Below are positions 53,353 to 62,866 of a DNA stretch of 64,000 nucleotides, piece after piece. Source of the DNA: Rhodocytophaga aerolata (GTDB lineage: Bacteria > Bacteroidota > Bacteroidia > Cytophagales > 172606-1); assembly GCF_030503435.1 (NCBI RefSeq), contig NZ_JAUKPO010000008.1:186001-250000 (forward strand), given 5' to 3'. Position 1 is the first letter of the stretch. Every line of letters starts with the position of its first letter. The translations under genes and the position numbers were made by a program. The notes under the pieces are model-generated. The model made no database searches. It saw only the letters and a list, made by a program, of their open reading frames with translations, and had not been told where the DNA came from.

Positions 53353-53760
53353 CTAGCGTTTACTACGCTTTCTGGGTTCTTTGTGTCCAGGCCGTTTTCC
53401 ATCCGCTTTTTGGGCTTTACTTTGCTTATATTTTTCTACCTGTTCAGGGGTTAGAATAGCCTCGTATTCCTTTTCTGTTTCCGTAGCAATAGCTTTTGCT
53501 TCCTGGCGGAATGTCTGGTTTTCTGCTGCCTGCTTTTCACGCATAGCCTTCATTTTTTCTGCCTGCTTCAGGTGTATTTCTTTAAGCTTTGCTGCTTGTT
53601 CTGGAGTTAAGGCTAACTCGCCTACCATTTTGTTAGTCCGGATTTCTACCCGTTCTTCCATGGTTTTTCTTTCTCCTCTGGCTTGTGCAGTGCCATCCTG
53701 GGCAAACGAATAACCCCAGGATACCATTATTATAAATACAATAACACTAAATTTTTTCAT
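53353..53760 (-). CDS. Spy/CpxP-like or DUF4890-like exported protein
   Basis: About 135 residues from ATG 53760, which has a proper signal peptide ('MKKFSVIVFIIMVSWGYSFAQ', split by its basic start); ATG 53787 adds nine residues. The mature part is helical and charged, with an LTPEQ motif twice ('LALTPEQAAKLKEIHLKQAEKM', 'AILTPEQVEKYK'), the LTXXQ mark of the Spy/CpxP envelope-stress family. The C-terminus is very basic (KADGKRPGHKEPRKRSKR). It may be a periplasmic chaperone; this is family inference. Confidence 0.85.
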   Translation of the reverse strand: MKKFSVIVFIIMVSWGYSFAQDGTAQARGERKTMEERVEIRTNKMVGELALTPEQAAKLKEIHLKQAEKMKAMREKQAAENQTFRQEAKAIATETEKEYEAILTPEQVEKYKQSKAQKADGKRPGHKEPRKRSKR

Positions 53761-53904
53761 GATTGTACAATTGTTTACTACACACATCGAATGGCCATTT
53801 CGTGTATATAGGTGATGAAAATTAAAATCTATCTGTTAGAGAGCAGGAAAGAGAGAAGGTTTAATGGCATGGAGATTTTTTTTTGGGCAAGGGCTACAAA
53901 CAAA

Positions 53905-53931
53905 AAGAGACTGCCTGATTAGCAGTCTCTT
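53905..53931 (-). terminator. intrinsic terminator after murA
   Basis: AAGAGACTGC (53905-53914) with GCAGTCTCTT (53922-53931) around a 7-nt loop; on the minus strand it ends in five U. It starts 26 bp after the murA stop. Confidence 0.9.
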
Positions 53932-53956
53932 CAGAAAATCTATTTATCTATTTTTT

Positions 53957-55264
53957 TTATTCCATGCGTTCAATTACCGCACCCAGTTTTTGCAGACGGG
54001 TGTCAATATGCTGATAGCCGCGGTCTATTTGCTCTGCATTATCAATTATGCTGGTACCAGTAGCAGAAAGAGCAGCAATAAGCATAGATACACCGGCACG
54101 AATATCCGGAGAGGTCATACGCATTCCCCGCAAAGGCACACTTCTGTTCAAGCCGATAACAGTTGCCCTATGTGGATCGCAGAGAATGATCTGGGCACCC
54201 ATTTCCATCAGTTTATCTACAAAGAACAGGCGGCTTTCAAACATTTTCTGATGAATAAGTACGGTACCTTTGGCTTGGGTTGCTGTAACCAGCACAATGC
54301 TGATTAAATCTGGCGTAAAACCTGGCCATGGCGCATCGGCTACAGTCATAATCGATCCATCAATAAACGTCTCTATTTCATAATGTTCCTGGGCTGGAAT
54401 AAAAATATCATCACCTTTAATCTCCAGGTTGATGCCCAGTTTGCGGAAAACTTCCGGAATTAAGCCTAACTGATCTACTCTGGCATTTTTTATCGTAATT
54501 TCAGACTGGGTCATAGCAGCCATACCAATAAAGCTACCAATCTCAATCATATCGGGAAGCATGGTATGCTCAGTGCCTTTCAATATCTCTACTCCTTCAA
54601 TCGTTAACAGGTTAGAGCCAATACCCTCAATTTTAGCTCCCATGCGGTTGAGCATTTTGCATAATTGCTGCAGGTAAGGCTCGCAGGCTGCATTGTAAAT
54701 AGTAGTTTTACCTTTGGCTAATACGGCCGCCATTACTACGTTAGCCGTACCGGTAACAGAAGCCTCATCCAATAACATATAAGTGCCTTTCAGATTGCTG
54801 GCATCTATGTGGTAAAAACTGTCGTGTGAATCGTAAGTAAATTTAGCGCCCAGCTTCTCGAAACCCAGGAAGTGGGTATCTAACCGGCGGCGGCCAATTT
54901 TGTCGCCACCTGGTTTAGGTATTTTGCTTTTTCCAAAACGGGCTAATAAAGGACCCAGCACCATAATAGAACCACGCAAGGCAGCCGCTTTCTCCTTATA
55001 GGCCGGCGATTCCAGATATTCCAGATCAATGTTATTGGCCTGGAAGCGGTATGAGGAGGTGTTAAGCTTTTCCACTTTTACCCCCATGCTTGCCAGAAGT
55101 TCAATTAATTTATTAACATCCCGGATGTCTGGTACGTTATGGATGATTATAGGCTCGGCAGTTAATAATACTGCACAAAGTATTTGCAGGGCTTCATTTT
55201 TGGCACCTTGTGGAATAATTTCTCCCTTGAGACGGTGGCCGCCTTGAATCTTGAATGAAAGCAT
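53957..55264 (-). CDS. murA: UDP-N-acetylglucosamine 1-carboxyvinyltransferase
   Basis: 435 residues. MurA adds enolpyruvate from PEP to UDP-GlcNAc, the first step of peptidoglycan synthesis. Lys22-Asn23 in 'GAKNEALQILC' is the substrate site. The loop that carries the catalytic Cys in E. coli (PGGCAIG) reads 'PKPGGDKIGRRRLDTH' with Asp121 (codon GAC at 54904-54902). Cys-to-Asp enzymes are known to stay active and to resist fosfomycin, as in mycobacteria and chlamydiae. Later motifs 'RGTIMVLGPLLARFG'-like region and 'DRGYQHIDTRLQKLGA' are intact. DUF4290 lies upstream. Confidence 0.96.
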   Translation of the reverse strand: MLSFKIQGGHRLKGEIIPQGAKNEALQILCAVLLTAEPIIIHNVPDIRDVNKLIELLASMGVKVEKLNTSSYRFQANNIDLEYLESPAYKEKAAALRGSIMVLGPLLARFGKSKIPKPGGDKIGRRRLDTHFLGFEKLGAKFTYDSHDSFYHIDASNLKGTYMLLDEASVTGTANVVMAAVLAKGKTTIYNAACEPYLQQLCKMLNRMGAKIEGIGSNLLTIEGVEILKGTEHTMLPDMIEIGSFIGMAAMTQSEITIKNARVDQLGLIPEVFRKLGINLEIKGDDIFIPAQEHYEIETFIDGSIMTVADAPWPGFTPDLISIVLVTATQAKGTVLIHQKMFESRLFFVDKLMEMGAQIILCDPHRATVIGLNRSVPLRGMRMTSPDIRAGVSMLIAALSATGTSIIDNAEQIDRGYQHIDTRLQKLGAVIERME

Positions 55265-55540
55265 AAAAGGTAAGCTGGGTAAATAGTTAATGGTTAATTA
55301 AAGATATATGTTATTCTGCATACAAAACTTTCAATTGTATACGCTTAATTAGTTAACCATGTAGTAAAAAAACAAAATTCAGGTAAAAACCCGGAAATGT
55401 AACCGAGCAAACAGCCTTTGCTCGGTGAAAAAGGTATAGTAATACACGGCTAACTTCCTGTTTTTCTTAGCTATGCATTGTTTTGCAACACCTATTTATT
55501 TAAAAAGCCGGAAGTACCTTACGCATACGTATTTTATAAA

Positions 55541-55571
55541 AAGAAAGTAACCATTTAGCGGTTACTTTCTT
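55541..55571 (-). terminator. intrinsic terminator overlapping the DUF4290 stop
   Basis: AAGAAAGTAACC (55541-55552) with GGTTACTTTCTT (55560-55571) around 7 nt, followed by five U on the minus strand. The right arm contains the last codons and stop of the DUF4290 gene. Confidence 0.85.
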
Positions 55572-56242
55572 TTTTTATCCATTTTACGGTTGTTGTTTTT
55601 CTTGTTGGCATTGTTCCCGTAAGGCTTATTACGGTCGCCACCGCTGCCCCGGTTATCCCGGTTATCAGTACGTTCTTTGCCTGAGGCATCAAATAAACCT
55701 TCTGCTTTTACTTTCTCCAGACTGATCTCCAGCTTATTGTCTGAAAGTTCCCGCAGGTGTTCTACAATCAGGGCATCGTCTACATTCTCTTTGTTCCAGG
55801 TCGAATAGAAGCTTTTCATTAACCGCCCAATGTGTACAATGGCGGCAAAGCGTTCGTCCGGATTTTCCATCACAATTGCCTTTTCAATCATTAGTTCTAC
55901 ATTGCGGCCATAATGTTTGTAATGCAACTCATGTGTATTGTAGCCTACCCGCTTTGGTTTTTTGCCCAGCAATGTCTTTTCTGGCATGGGATAAGGGCTG
56001 TCCACTTCCAGGTTGAAACCCGATAGTATGTACAGGTCATCCCAGAGTTTGTTGGAATAGTCCTGGTTGTCGCGCATGTTTGGGTGAATCTGGCGCATAA
56101 GTTCCACCAGAAGTTGTGCATACTTCGTTCTCTTGTCTTTGTCTTGAATCGTGATGATATGATCTACGAGTTTCTGGACATTTCTACCGTACTCTTTCAA
56201 TATAAGATCGTTTTGTTGTGTGTTATAAATAAATGCTTTCAT
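55562..56242 (-). CDS. DUF4290 family protein
   Basis: 226 residues. DUF4290 is restricted to Bacteroidota: 'YNTQQNDLILKEYGRNVQKLVD', 'QIHPNMRDNQDYSNKLWDDLYILSGF' and 'HYKHYGRNVELMIEKAI' are strongly typical (each split here). The last 40 residues are a basic, Asn/Gly-rich tail ('DNRDNRGSGGDRNKPYGNNANKKNN') that could bind RNA. No function is known. It is usually next to murA, as here. No signal peptide. Confidence 0.95.
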   Translation of the reverse strand: MKAFIYNTQQNDLILKEYGRNVQKLVDHIITIQDKDKRTKYAQLLVELMRQIHPNMRDNQDYSNKLWDDLYILSGFNLEVDSPYPMPEKTLLGKKPKRVGYNTHELHYKHYGRNVELMIEKAIVMENPDERFAAIVHIGRLMKSFYSTWNKENVDDALIVEHLRELSDNKLEISLEKVKAEGLFDASGKERTDNRDNRGSGGDRNKPYGNNANKKNNNRKMDKKRK

Positions 56243-56478
56243 GTGTAAATAATTTTGTTTTCTACGGCCACATGGAATGCTTCAATAATGCTTATGCTTA
56301 TAAGATTTACTCTTTAAACATTTCATACCAGATTAATTCAATTAAAATGGTTTAACAAGCCTGTCAGATACTTGCCAGCATAGAAGAATTACGTTGTTCT
56401 CCATAGGTAGCAAGTAATCCGGCATATTTTATATACCAGAAATACGCTATACTAGTTATTTACGTTTTGTGAATCTAA

Positions 56479-58707
56479 CTAATTTGTGTGAATCTTCAAT
56501 TTTGCGAAGCTTAATAATAAAGTTTTTTCGCCAACTTTTTCAAAATCTATCCTGGCTTTCTTGTCGTTTCCCTGCACTTCTACATCTTTTACTATACCAA
56601 ATCCAAATTTAGGATGTTCTACTTTCATTCCCCCGGTAAGTTGAGAAGTATCGCTTGGTACAAAATCCTGCGAGGGCGTGTGTAGGTTAGCAGGCACCAC
56701 GGTAGGTTTCCGGGGTGTCATACTTTTTACCAGGGTAGCAGCCGCCGCCTCCCGGCCGTTCAATGACTTATCCATGCGGATAAAAGCCGGATCAATTTCA
56801 TTCAGAAAGCGGCTGGGTTCGCAGGTTTTTAAGCGGCCAAACTTATACCGGGTTTCTGCAAAGGCTAGTGTCAGTTTTTTTTCTGCTCGGGTAATGGCCA
56901 CATAAAACAACCGCCTTTCCTCTTCCAGATCCGCCCGGCTGGCTAGCATCATCTGCGAAGGAAACAAATCTTCCTCCATACCTACAATATATACATGCTT
57001 AAATTCCAGGCCCTTAGCCGCATGTATTGTCATTAACGTGATTTTGTCGGTATCGGTATCTTTTTCGTCGTCGGCACTGGTTAGTAGCGATACACTTTGC
57101 AGAAATGAACTCAGGGTTTTGTCTTCATTCTCCGGATTATCTACAAACTCTTTAATAGCGTTGAGTAATTCCTGCACGTTTTCGTAGCGGGCCAGGCCTT
57201 CTACCGTTTTATCTTCATGCAGGTCTTTCAGCAAACCGGAATTTTTGGCTACATGCGTAGCTGTTTCAAAAGCATCTTTCTGATTGGCAATTACTTTGAA
57301 GCTTTTGATCAGGGTAGAAAAATTATCAATGGGTGCCGCCAGCCTGCCAGGCATAAATTGCTGCACTTTGCTTACTACTTCCCATAAATTAATGTTATTC
57401 TCATCGGCAGTAACCACTATTTTAGCAACTGTACTCTCACCTATGCCACGCTTAGGCAGGTTAATAATGCGTTTAAATGCCTCTTCGTCGTTCTGGTTTA
57501 CAGTAAACCGCAAATAGGCGATCAGGTCTTTAATTTCCTTCCGCTGGTAGAATGACACTCCACCAATAATCCGGTATTTGATATTACGCCGCCGCAAGGC
57601 TTCTTCAAAGGCACGTGACTGGGCATTGGTCCGGTAGAGAATAGCAAAATCACTGTTGCGGAGCGAATTGTTCATTTTCTCCTCAAAAATCGAATTGGCT
57701 ATCAGGTTGCCTTCTTCATTATCCGATGAGGCTTTGATTAAATCAATCAGTGGGCCTTCTATATTCTCCGTCCAGACATTTTTGCGGAGCTGGGCTTTGT
57801 TTTTATTAATAACCGAATTGGCCGCTTTTACAATATTCTGGGTAGAGCGGTAATTTTGCTCCAGCTTAATTACTTTCAGATCCGGATAATCCTTCTCAAA
57901 GTTGAGAATATTTTGAATGTCGGCTCCACGGAATGCATAAATACTCTGTGCATCATCGCCTACCACACAAATATTCTGATGGACAGCGGCCAATTTGCGG
58001 GTAATGAGGTACTGCGAAATATTGGTATCCTGAAACTCATCTACCATTACATACTTAAACTTTTGCTGATATTTATTAAGCACCGCTACGTGGTCGCGGA
58101 AAAGCACATTGGTATTAAACAGCAGATCGTCGAAATCCATAGCATTAGATTTCCGCAGCCGGTCTTGATATATTTTATACAACCTGCCCATTTCCGGCAT
58201 CCGGTTGGCCTCGTCATCCGCCTGGATAGTCGTATTCCGCAGGTATTCATTGACGGAAACCAGGCGGTTTTTGGCTCCGGAAATTCTGCCTAACACTCCG
58301 CCAACCCGGTATATTTTATCATCCAGGCTTAATTCCTTCAAAATAGACCGGATCAGGGATTTGGAGTCGTCCGTATCGTAAATGGAAAAGTCTCTGGAAT
58401 AGCCAATTTTATCTGCTTCTATACGCAGGATACGGGCAAAAATAGAGTGAAACGTTCCCATCCACACATTTCTGGATTCGGTACCTACTACTTTCTCAAT
58501 CCGCTGGCGCATTTCGGCGGCAGCTTTATTGGTAAAGGTTAGGGCCAGTATATTAAATGGGTCTACTCCATGGTAGATCAAATGGGCAATCCGGTAAGTA
58601 AGTACGCGTGTTTTACCTGAACCTGCGCCAGCGATAATCATTAAGGGGCCTTCTGTTTGCAGAACGGCTTCGCGCTGGGGTTCATTTAAGCCTTCTAAGT
58701 AGTCCAT
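56479..58707 (-). CDS. UvrD/PcrA-family DNA helicase
   Basis: 742 residues. All superfamily 1A motifs are present: Q motif 'LNEPQREAV', Walker A 'AGAGSGKTRVL', 'TFHSIFARIL', Walker B 'VDEFQDTN', 'GDDAQSIYAFRGA', 'QNYRSTQNIV', 'TIHAAKGLEFKHVYIVGM' and 'RRLFYVAITRAEKKL'. The C-terminal 60 residues form the Tudor-like domain that binds RNA polymerase ('GMKVEHPKFGFGIVKDVEV'). It unwinds DNA 3'-5' in repair and replication. Whether to call it UvrD or PcrA is a matter of naming. Monocistronic. Confidence 0.95.
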   Translation of the reverse strand: MDYLEGLNEPQREAVLQTEGPLMIIAGAGSGKTRVLTYRIAHLIYHGVDPFNILALTFTNKAAAEMRQRIEKVVGTESRNVWMGTFHSIFARILRIEADKIGYSRDFSIYDTDDSKSLIRSILKELSLDDKIYRVGGVLGRISGAKNRLVSVNEYLRNTTIQADDEANRMPEMGRLYKIYQDRLRKSNAMDFDDLLFNTNVLFRDHVAVLNKYQQKFKYVMVDEFQDTNISQYLITRKLAAVHQNICVVGDDAQSIYAFRGADIQNILNFEKDYPDLKVIKLEQNYRSTQNIVKAANSVINKNKAQLRKNVWTENIEGPLIDLIKASSDNEEGNLIANSIFEEKMNNSLRNSDFAILYRTNAQSRAFEEALRRRNIKYRIIGGVSFYQRKEIKDLIAYLRFTVNQNDEEAFKRIINLPKRGIGESTVAKIVVTADENNINLWEVVSKVQQFMPGRLAAPIDNFSTLIKSFKVIANQKDAFETATHVAKNSGLLKDLHEDKTVEGLARYENVQELLNAIKEFVDNPENEDKTLSSFLQSVSLLTSADDEKDTDTDKITLMTIHAAKGLEFKHVYIVGMEEDLFPSQMMLASRADLEEERRLFYVAITRAEKKLTLAFAETRYKFGRLKTCEPSRFLNEIDPAFIRMDKSLNGREAAAATLVKSMTPRKPTVVPANLHTPSQDFVPSDTSQLTGGMKVEHPKFGFGIVKDVEVQGNDKKARIDFEKVGEKTLLLSFAKLKIHTN

Positions 58708-58798
58708 GCTGCTCTCTGTCTCTGTAAAATGAGGTGCAAGTTAACACTTAATCGGGAAGTATAGGATAGCTGTTGGGAAGAAAATTGCAGTCCACACC

Positions 58799-58837
58799 AC
58801 GAAATCTGGTAGCGTTTCCGAAACTGCCAGATTTCGT
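58799..58837. repeat. 11-bp inverted repeat without U-tract
   Basis: ACGAAATCTGG (58799-58809) with its exact complement CCAGATTTCGT (58827-58837) plus an inner GTTTC/GAAAC pairing. It starts 26 bp after the stop of the minus-strand isomerase gene. No U-run follows. Confidence 0.7.
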
Positions 58838-58862
58838 AGAGAAGGCAAGCTAGTAGTACTCA

Positions 58863-60023
58863 TTATACAGTTACAGTTCTCTTCTGTAGCTCTTCCATTG
58901 TCACTATTGGAATATCCTTGCTAGCTGCTTCTTTCAATGGCTTTTCAGTTGTTCTATTATACTGATAGCCATTGTCTGCCAGTGGCCATAACATAGGTGA
59001 CAGGAAATATATGGTAGCTTTGAAACCTTGCACAATGGCTCCCAGGTTATCTGTACCTTTGGAATTATTGGCTTCATTTTCCATCTCAAAAGCTCCGGTA
59101 AATCCTTTTTCGTTGAGTGTATCTACAAAAGCCCGCCAGTCCATGCTGTCGGAGCCGCCAAAGCCGGGCATCATGGCTTCGTAGTTATGGCGGTCCCAGC
59201 TATGAGAAGGAATAGGTACGCCTGCTTGTTGTGCTAAGGCTGGGTTTACTGTCTGCATTGGGTACATGCTCCCCCAATAGGTACGCACTTGGTTTTGCAG
59301 ATTACGGGTAGCTTTTACATGGATTCGGTGCAGCCGCTTCATATCAGTAGCCTGAATAACATCCACCGGATTGGTATGCTGCCATACATCGTGCGAAGGG
59401 TCATAGATTTCGCCATGGGCCTTACTGGGAATAAGCGTATACATCAGTTTACGGGCCGCCAGTACACCAGTCAGGTTATTAAAAGTACTGGTATACCCTT
59501 CAGGCCGCCAGCCTTCCATGGGGCAATTTTCATACAATAGGGTTACTCCCAGATCTTCGGCATATTGGATAATGGGTTTAAATACTTTTACATATTCATC
59601 CAGATTTTTCTGGAAACCGCCTTCTTGTACACCTAATTCATGGTTGTAGCCTACAAAGGTGCCCACTGTTACGCCATTTTCATTACCTCCCAGCAAGTGA
59701 GCCATCCGGATTAAACGCAGCAGATGGTCCTGATTTTTGCGCCTTTCTGCTGGGTCGCCTCCAATCAGATTTTCGAAAGCTCCAATAGATAATTTTAATC
59801 CAGCTTTGTTAAACGCTTCTATTACCTGGCGGGCACTTTCCAGGGTGAAGTTTTCATAATTTAGGTGGGTAGCTACGTGATCTTTGCGGGTACCATCGTG
59901 GCGGAACACACACAGGTCTATGCCTTGTGCACCCATTTCTTTGGTTTTTTCTATGATTTCGGGTAACTGTAGCTTTTTAAAAGCAGAACTCATTACCCAG
60001 ATGGGGTTGTTCAGGGGTTGCAT
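58863..60023 (-). CDS. sugar isomerase/epimerase, xylose-isomerase-like TIM barrel
   Basis: 386 residues. No signal peptide, so it is cytoplasmic, unlike the smaller isomerase at 44713. TIM-barrel marks: 'MGAQGIDLCVFRHDGTRKDHV', 'VTLLYENCPMEGW' (metal Glu), 'HGEIYDPSHDVWQ' (Asp), 'LHRIHVKATRNL' (His) and 'FEMENEANN' (Glu). It is longer than the usual 280 residues because of a C-terminal tail of about 60. Substrate unknown; family members act on ketoses and inositols. It is flanked by uvrD and priA and looks like a single gene. Confidence 0.88.
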   Translation of the reverse strand: MQPLNNPIWVMSSAFKKLQLPEIIEKTKEMGAQGIDLCVFRHDGTRKDHVATHLNYENFTLESARQVIEAFNKAGLKLSIGAFENLIGGDPAERRKNQDHLLRLIRMAHLLGGNENGVTVGTFVGYNHELGVQEGGFQKNLDEYVKVFKPIIQYAEDLGVTLLYENCPMEGWRPEGYTSTFNNLTGVLAARKLMYTLIPSKAHGEIYDPSHDVWQHTNPVDVIQATDMKRLHRIHVKATRNLQNQVRTYWGSMYPMQTVNPALAQQAGVPIPSHSWDRHNYEAMMPGFGGSDSMDWRAFVDTLNEKGFTGAFEMENEANNSKGTDNLGAIVQGFKATIYFLSPMLWPLADNGYQYNRTTEKPLKEAASKDIPIVTMEELQKRTVTV

Positions 60024-60102
60024 ATGTATAAGGTGTTTATTTTACTATCGGTTTCCAATATAAAGGATATAATTTCACACGGATATACTATAGAAATATC
60101 TC

Positions 60103-62616
60103 TTATAACGGATCTACATCCGCTACGATGGTTACCTGGCGGAATTCTTTCTGCGTACATACCTCCTGCATTTCATTCCGGATCATCTCTTTTACGGCTT
60201 TCAGGTTAATGTTGTCCTTCTCAAGTTTAATAATAATATCTTTTAAATACTGGTTCCGGATGCGGTTTACCACAGGTGACTCTGGTCCAAGTACTCGATT
60301 CATCCCTAGTTTTTCTAATAAACGGCCAGCTAATACAGCAGCTGCTTTTTCGGCCAAGGTATGCTGCACATGCTTCACGGTGAGGCGGATCATGCGGCAA
60401 AAGGGCGGATAGTTATATTTTTTCCGGTCATGCATTTCCTTCTCATATAAGCCGGTATAATTTCCATCAATCACATTTTGCAAAAGAGGTTGTCCGGCAT
60501 TAGCGGTCTGGATAATTACTTTACCCCGCTTATCGCGCCTGCCGGCCCGGCCGCTTACCTGGGTAATAAGTTGGAAAGCCCGTTCATGGGAGCGGAAATC
60601 CGGGAAGTTGATAATGCGGTCAGCATCGAAAATACCTACCAGGCTTACTCTTTCAAAATCCAGTCCTTTACTAACCATTTGTGTACCGATGAGTACATCA
60701 GTTTGCCCGGCTTCAAAGGCTTCAATAATTTGCTGATAGGCATTCTTCTTCCGCGTAGTATCCAGGTCCATGCGGCCCAGGCGGGAATGAGGTAGCAATA
60801 GTTGCAGTTCATCTTCTATTTTTTCGGTACCATAGCCCATGGTCAGAATTTTTGTAGAACCGCAGGCTGGGCAAACGGCCGGCGACTTTTCTGTATGTCC
60901 ACAGTAATGGCAACGCAGTTCATGGTTATGCAAGTGATACGTCATGCTGACAGCACAATTCTGGCACTGAGCAATCCAGTTGCATTCTTCACAGGCAATA
61001 TAGGGTGCATAGCCTCTCCTATTCTGAAATAAGATAGACTGCTGCCGGTTTTCCATGTTCTGCCGCAGTTCCTCAATCAGCACCGTAGAAAAATTGTTTT
61101 TGATCTTTTTCATCCGACGTTCCATGCGGGTATCAACCAGTACAATCTCTGGCAGCTGAGCTTCACCAAACCGTTTATCTAACTTTACAAACCCATACTT
61201 ACTTGTTCTGGCATGATAGTATGACTCGAACGAAGGTGTAGCGGAACCCAGTAACACTTTGCCATATTGTTTTTTAGCCACCATCAACGCTACATCTCTG
61301 GCATTATACCTGGGAGCCGGATCATGCTGTTTATAGGATGTTTCGTGTTCTTCGTCTACGACAATCAGCCCTAAATTATCGAATGGCAGAAAGATGGCTG
61401 AACGCACGCCGATTACAAAGGAATATTGCCCATTCAGTACGCCTTTCCAGATTTCTACCCGTTCGTTATCCGAAAACTTGGAGTGATAGATGCCCATGCT
61501 GTCGCCGAATATTTTTCGAAGCCGGTTCACCATCTGGGTAGTCAGGGCAATTTCCGGTAGCAGGTATAATACTTGAGATCCGCTATCTAATACCTGCTTG
61601 ATAAGTTCAATGTAAATTTCTGTTTTACCGCTGCCAGTGATGCCATGCAACAGCACTGTATCTTTTGTTTTAAACCACTGCAGGATCTCATCTGCTGCTT
61701 GCCGCTGCGTATCTGTCAGCTTCAGCTGGTAGTTTTCTACCGGACTCCCCTCTTCGAAGCGGGAAACAATTATTTCAAATTCTTCAACAATTTTATTCTT
61801 GATCAGCGTCTTCAGTGAAGAAGCAGAAGCATCGTCCTGGGTTAGCAAACTTTTATCTACGCCCTCTTTATTAACAACCGGATTGCTCAGCACAGGTACT
61901 AGTTGTAAGTACTTTAACAGAATATTGAGTTGCTTAGGCTTTTTGTCCAGTATCTGGAAGAGAGCTTGTAGATTGTCCCGTTGTTCATAGATCTCTAGCA
62001 GGCGTATTTTCTTTACAATCTTGGGCTTATACTTTTCCTTTACCTCTTCTATAATAATAATGGCTTGTTTGGCAATCAGGGACTTTACAATTTTATACAA
62101 ATGCTTTTGCCCTACCAGACTTGCCGCCTCTTCATACGACAGGGATTGCTTTTTTTTAATGGTTTCCAACAACAAATGTTCCGTATCAGACAGAGGTATA
62201 CTGCTATCAAAATCCGGATTATACTGCAAATGCGATTCACTGCTGATCTTCATGCCAGAGGGTAAAGCGGCATTCAATACTTCTCCTATACAGCACATGT
62301 AATAATCAGCCATCCAGGAAAACAGCTCCAACTGATGGCCGGTAACCATGGGGTGTTCGTCGAGCAGTTCCAGTAAGTATTTGGCAGGGTATTTTTCCGG
62401 AGGTGTTTGATGGATTTTGGCAATTACTGCCGTAAGCACACGGCTTTTCCCAAACTGTACAATTATCCTGGCACCCACCTTAACAAGTTCATTCAGCTCA
62501 AGCGGTACCCGGTATGTATATAAATTCGGCACTGATACAGGCAAAATCACATCGACAAATAGAGTAGTCCGGTTCTCGTCGGGGAGCAATGATACTTGTG
62601 GCAGATCTGTCATCAT
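60103..62616 (-). CDS. priA: primosomal protein N' (replication restart helicase)
   Basis: About 837 residues from ATG 62616 (or 62613); the ATG at 62685 would add 23 residues outside the family. PriA reloads the replisome at collapsed forks. The 3'-DNA-binding domain is at the N-terminus ('DVILPVSVPNLYTYRVP'). The helicase core has Walker A 'GITGSGKTEIYIELI' and 'VVDEEHETSYKQHDPAPRYNARDVA', split. Eight Cys in paired knuckles ('CEECNWIAQCQNC' and 'CHYCGHTEKSPAVCPACG') bind two zinc ions. Motifs V and VI 'LIGTQMVSKGLDFERV' and 'QVSGRAGRRDKRG' are intact. Confidence 0.96.
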   Translation of the reverse strand: MMTDLPQVSLLPDENRTTLFVDVILPVSVPNLYTYRVPLELNELVKVGARIIVQFGKSRVLTAVIAKIHQTPPEKYPAKYLLELLDEHPMVTGHQLELFSWMADYYMCCIGEVLNAALPSGMKISSESHLQYNPDFDSSIPLSDTEHLLLETIKKKQSLSYEEAASLVGQKHLYKIVKSLIAKQAIIIIEEVKEKYKPKIVKKIRLLEIYEQRDNLQALFQILDKKPKQLNILLKYLQLVPVLSNPVVNKEGVDKSLLTQDDASASSLKTLIKNKIVEEFEIIVSRFEEGSPVENYQLKLTDTQRQAADEILQWFKTKDTVLLHGITGSGKTEIYIELIKQVLDSGSQVLYLLPEIALTTQMVNRLRKIFGDSMGIYHSKFSDNERVEIWKGVLNGQYSFVIGVRSAIFLPFDNLGLIVVDEEHETSYKQHDPAPRYNARDVALMVAKKQYGKVLLGSATPSFESYYHARTSKYGFVKLDKRFGEAQLPEIVLVDTRMERRMKKIKNNFSTVLIEELRQNMENRQQSILFQNRRGYAPYIACEECNWIAQCQNCAVSMTYHLHNHELRCHYCGHTEKSPAVCPACGSTKILTMGYGTEKIEDELQLLLPHSRLGRMDLDTTRKKNAYQQIIEAFEAGQTDVLIGTQMVSKGLDFERVSLVGIFDADRIINFPDFRSHERAFQLITQVSGRAGRRDKRGKVIIQTANAGQPLLQNVIDGNYTGLYEKEMHDRKKYNYPPFCRMIRLTVKHVQHTLAEKAAAVLAGRLLEKLGMNRVLGPESPVVNRIRNQYLKDIIIKLEKDNINLKAVKEMIRNEMQEVCTQKEFRQVTIVADVDPL

Positions 62617-62770
62617 AGTTAGGTATGGCAATTTACAGAGAAAACCTGTACCACTAATGTTAAATTTTTTAACCCCTTCATACACTGTTAATTAAATTTA
62701 TGCATGATAATTTGCTCTACCCAATGTGAAAGCGGGCAGCGTACAGATAAAATAAAAGCAAATTAAACAG

Positions 62771-62801
62771 TTGATTTTTAAAGCTTTACCTAATACATTT
62801 G
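62771..62801 (+). promoter_or_regulatory. candidate promoter of the TPR lipoprotein gene
   Basis: TTG (62771-62773), 20 bases, then TACATTTG (62794-62801), a full match to the -7 box of Bacteroidota. The ATG follows 65 bases later. Confidence 0.5.
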
Positions 62802-62866
62802 TCTATATCTACAGGTTTATTGCTTTTTCCCTGTCACAATTAATACATATTACGACCCCTACCCCC

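Noticed and set aside
53864-54307. 147-codon plus-strand frame across the murA end
   Set aside because: Antisense to murA with rare codons; a shadow of the real gene.
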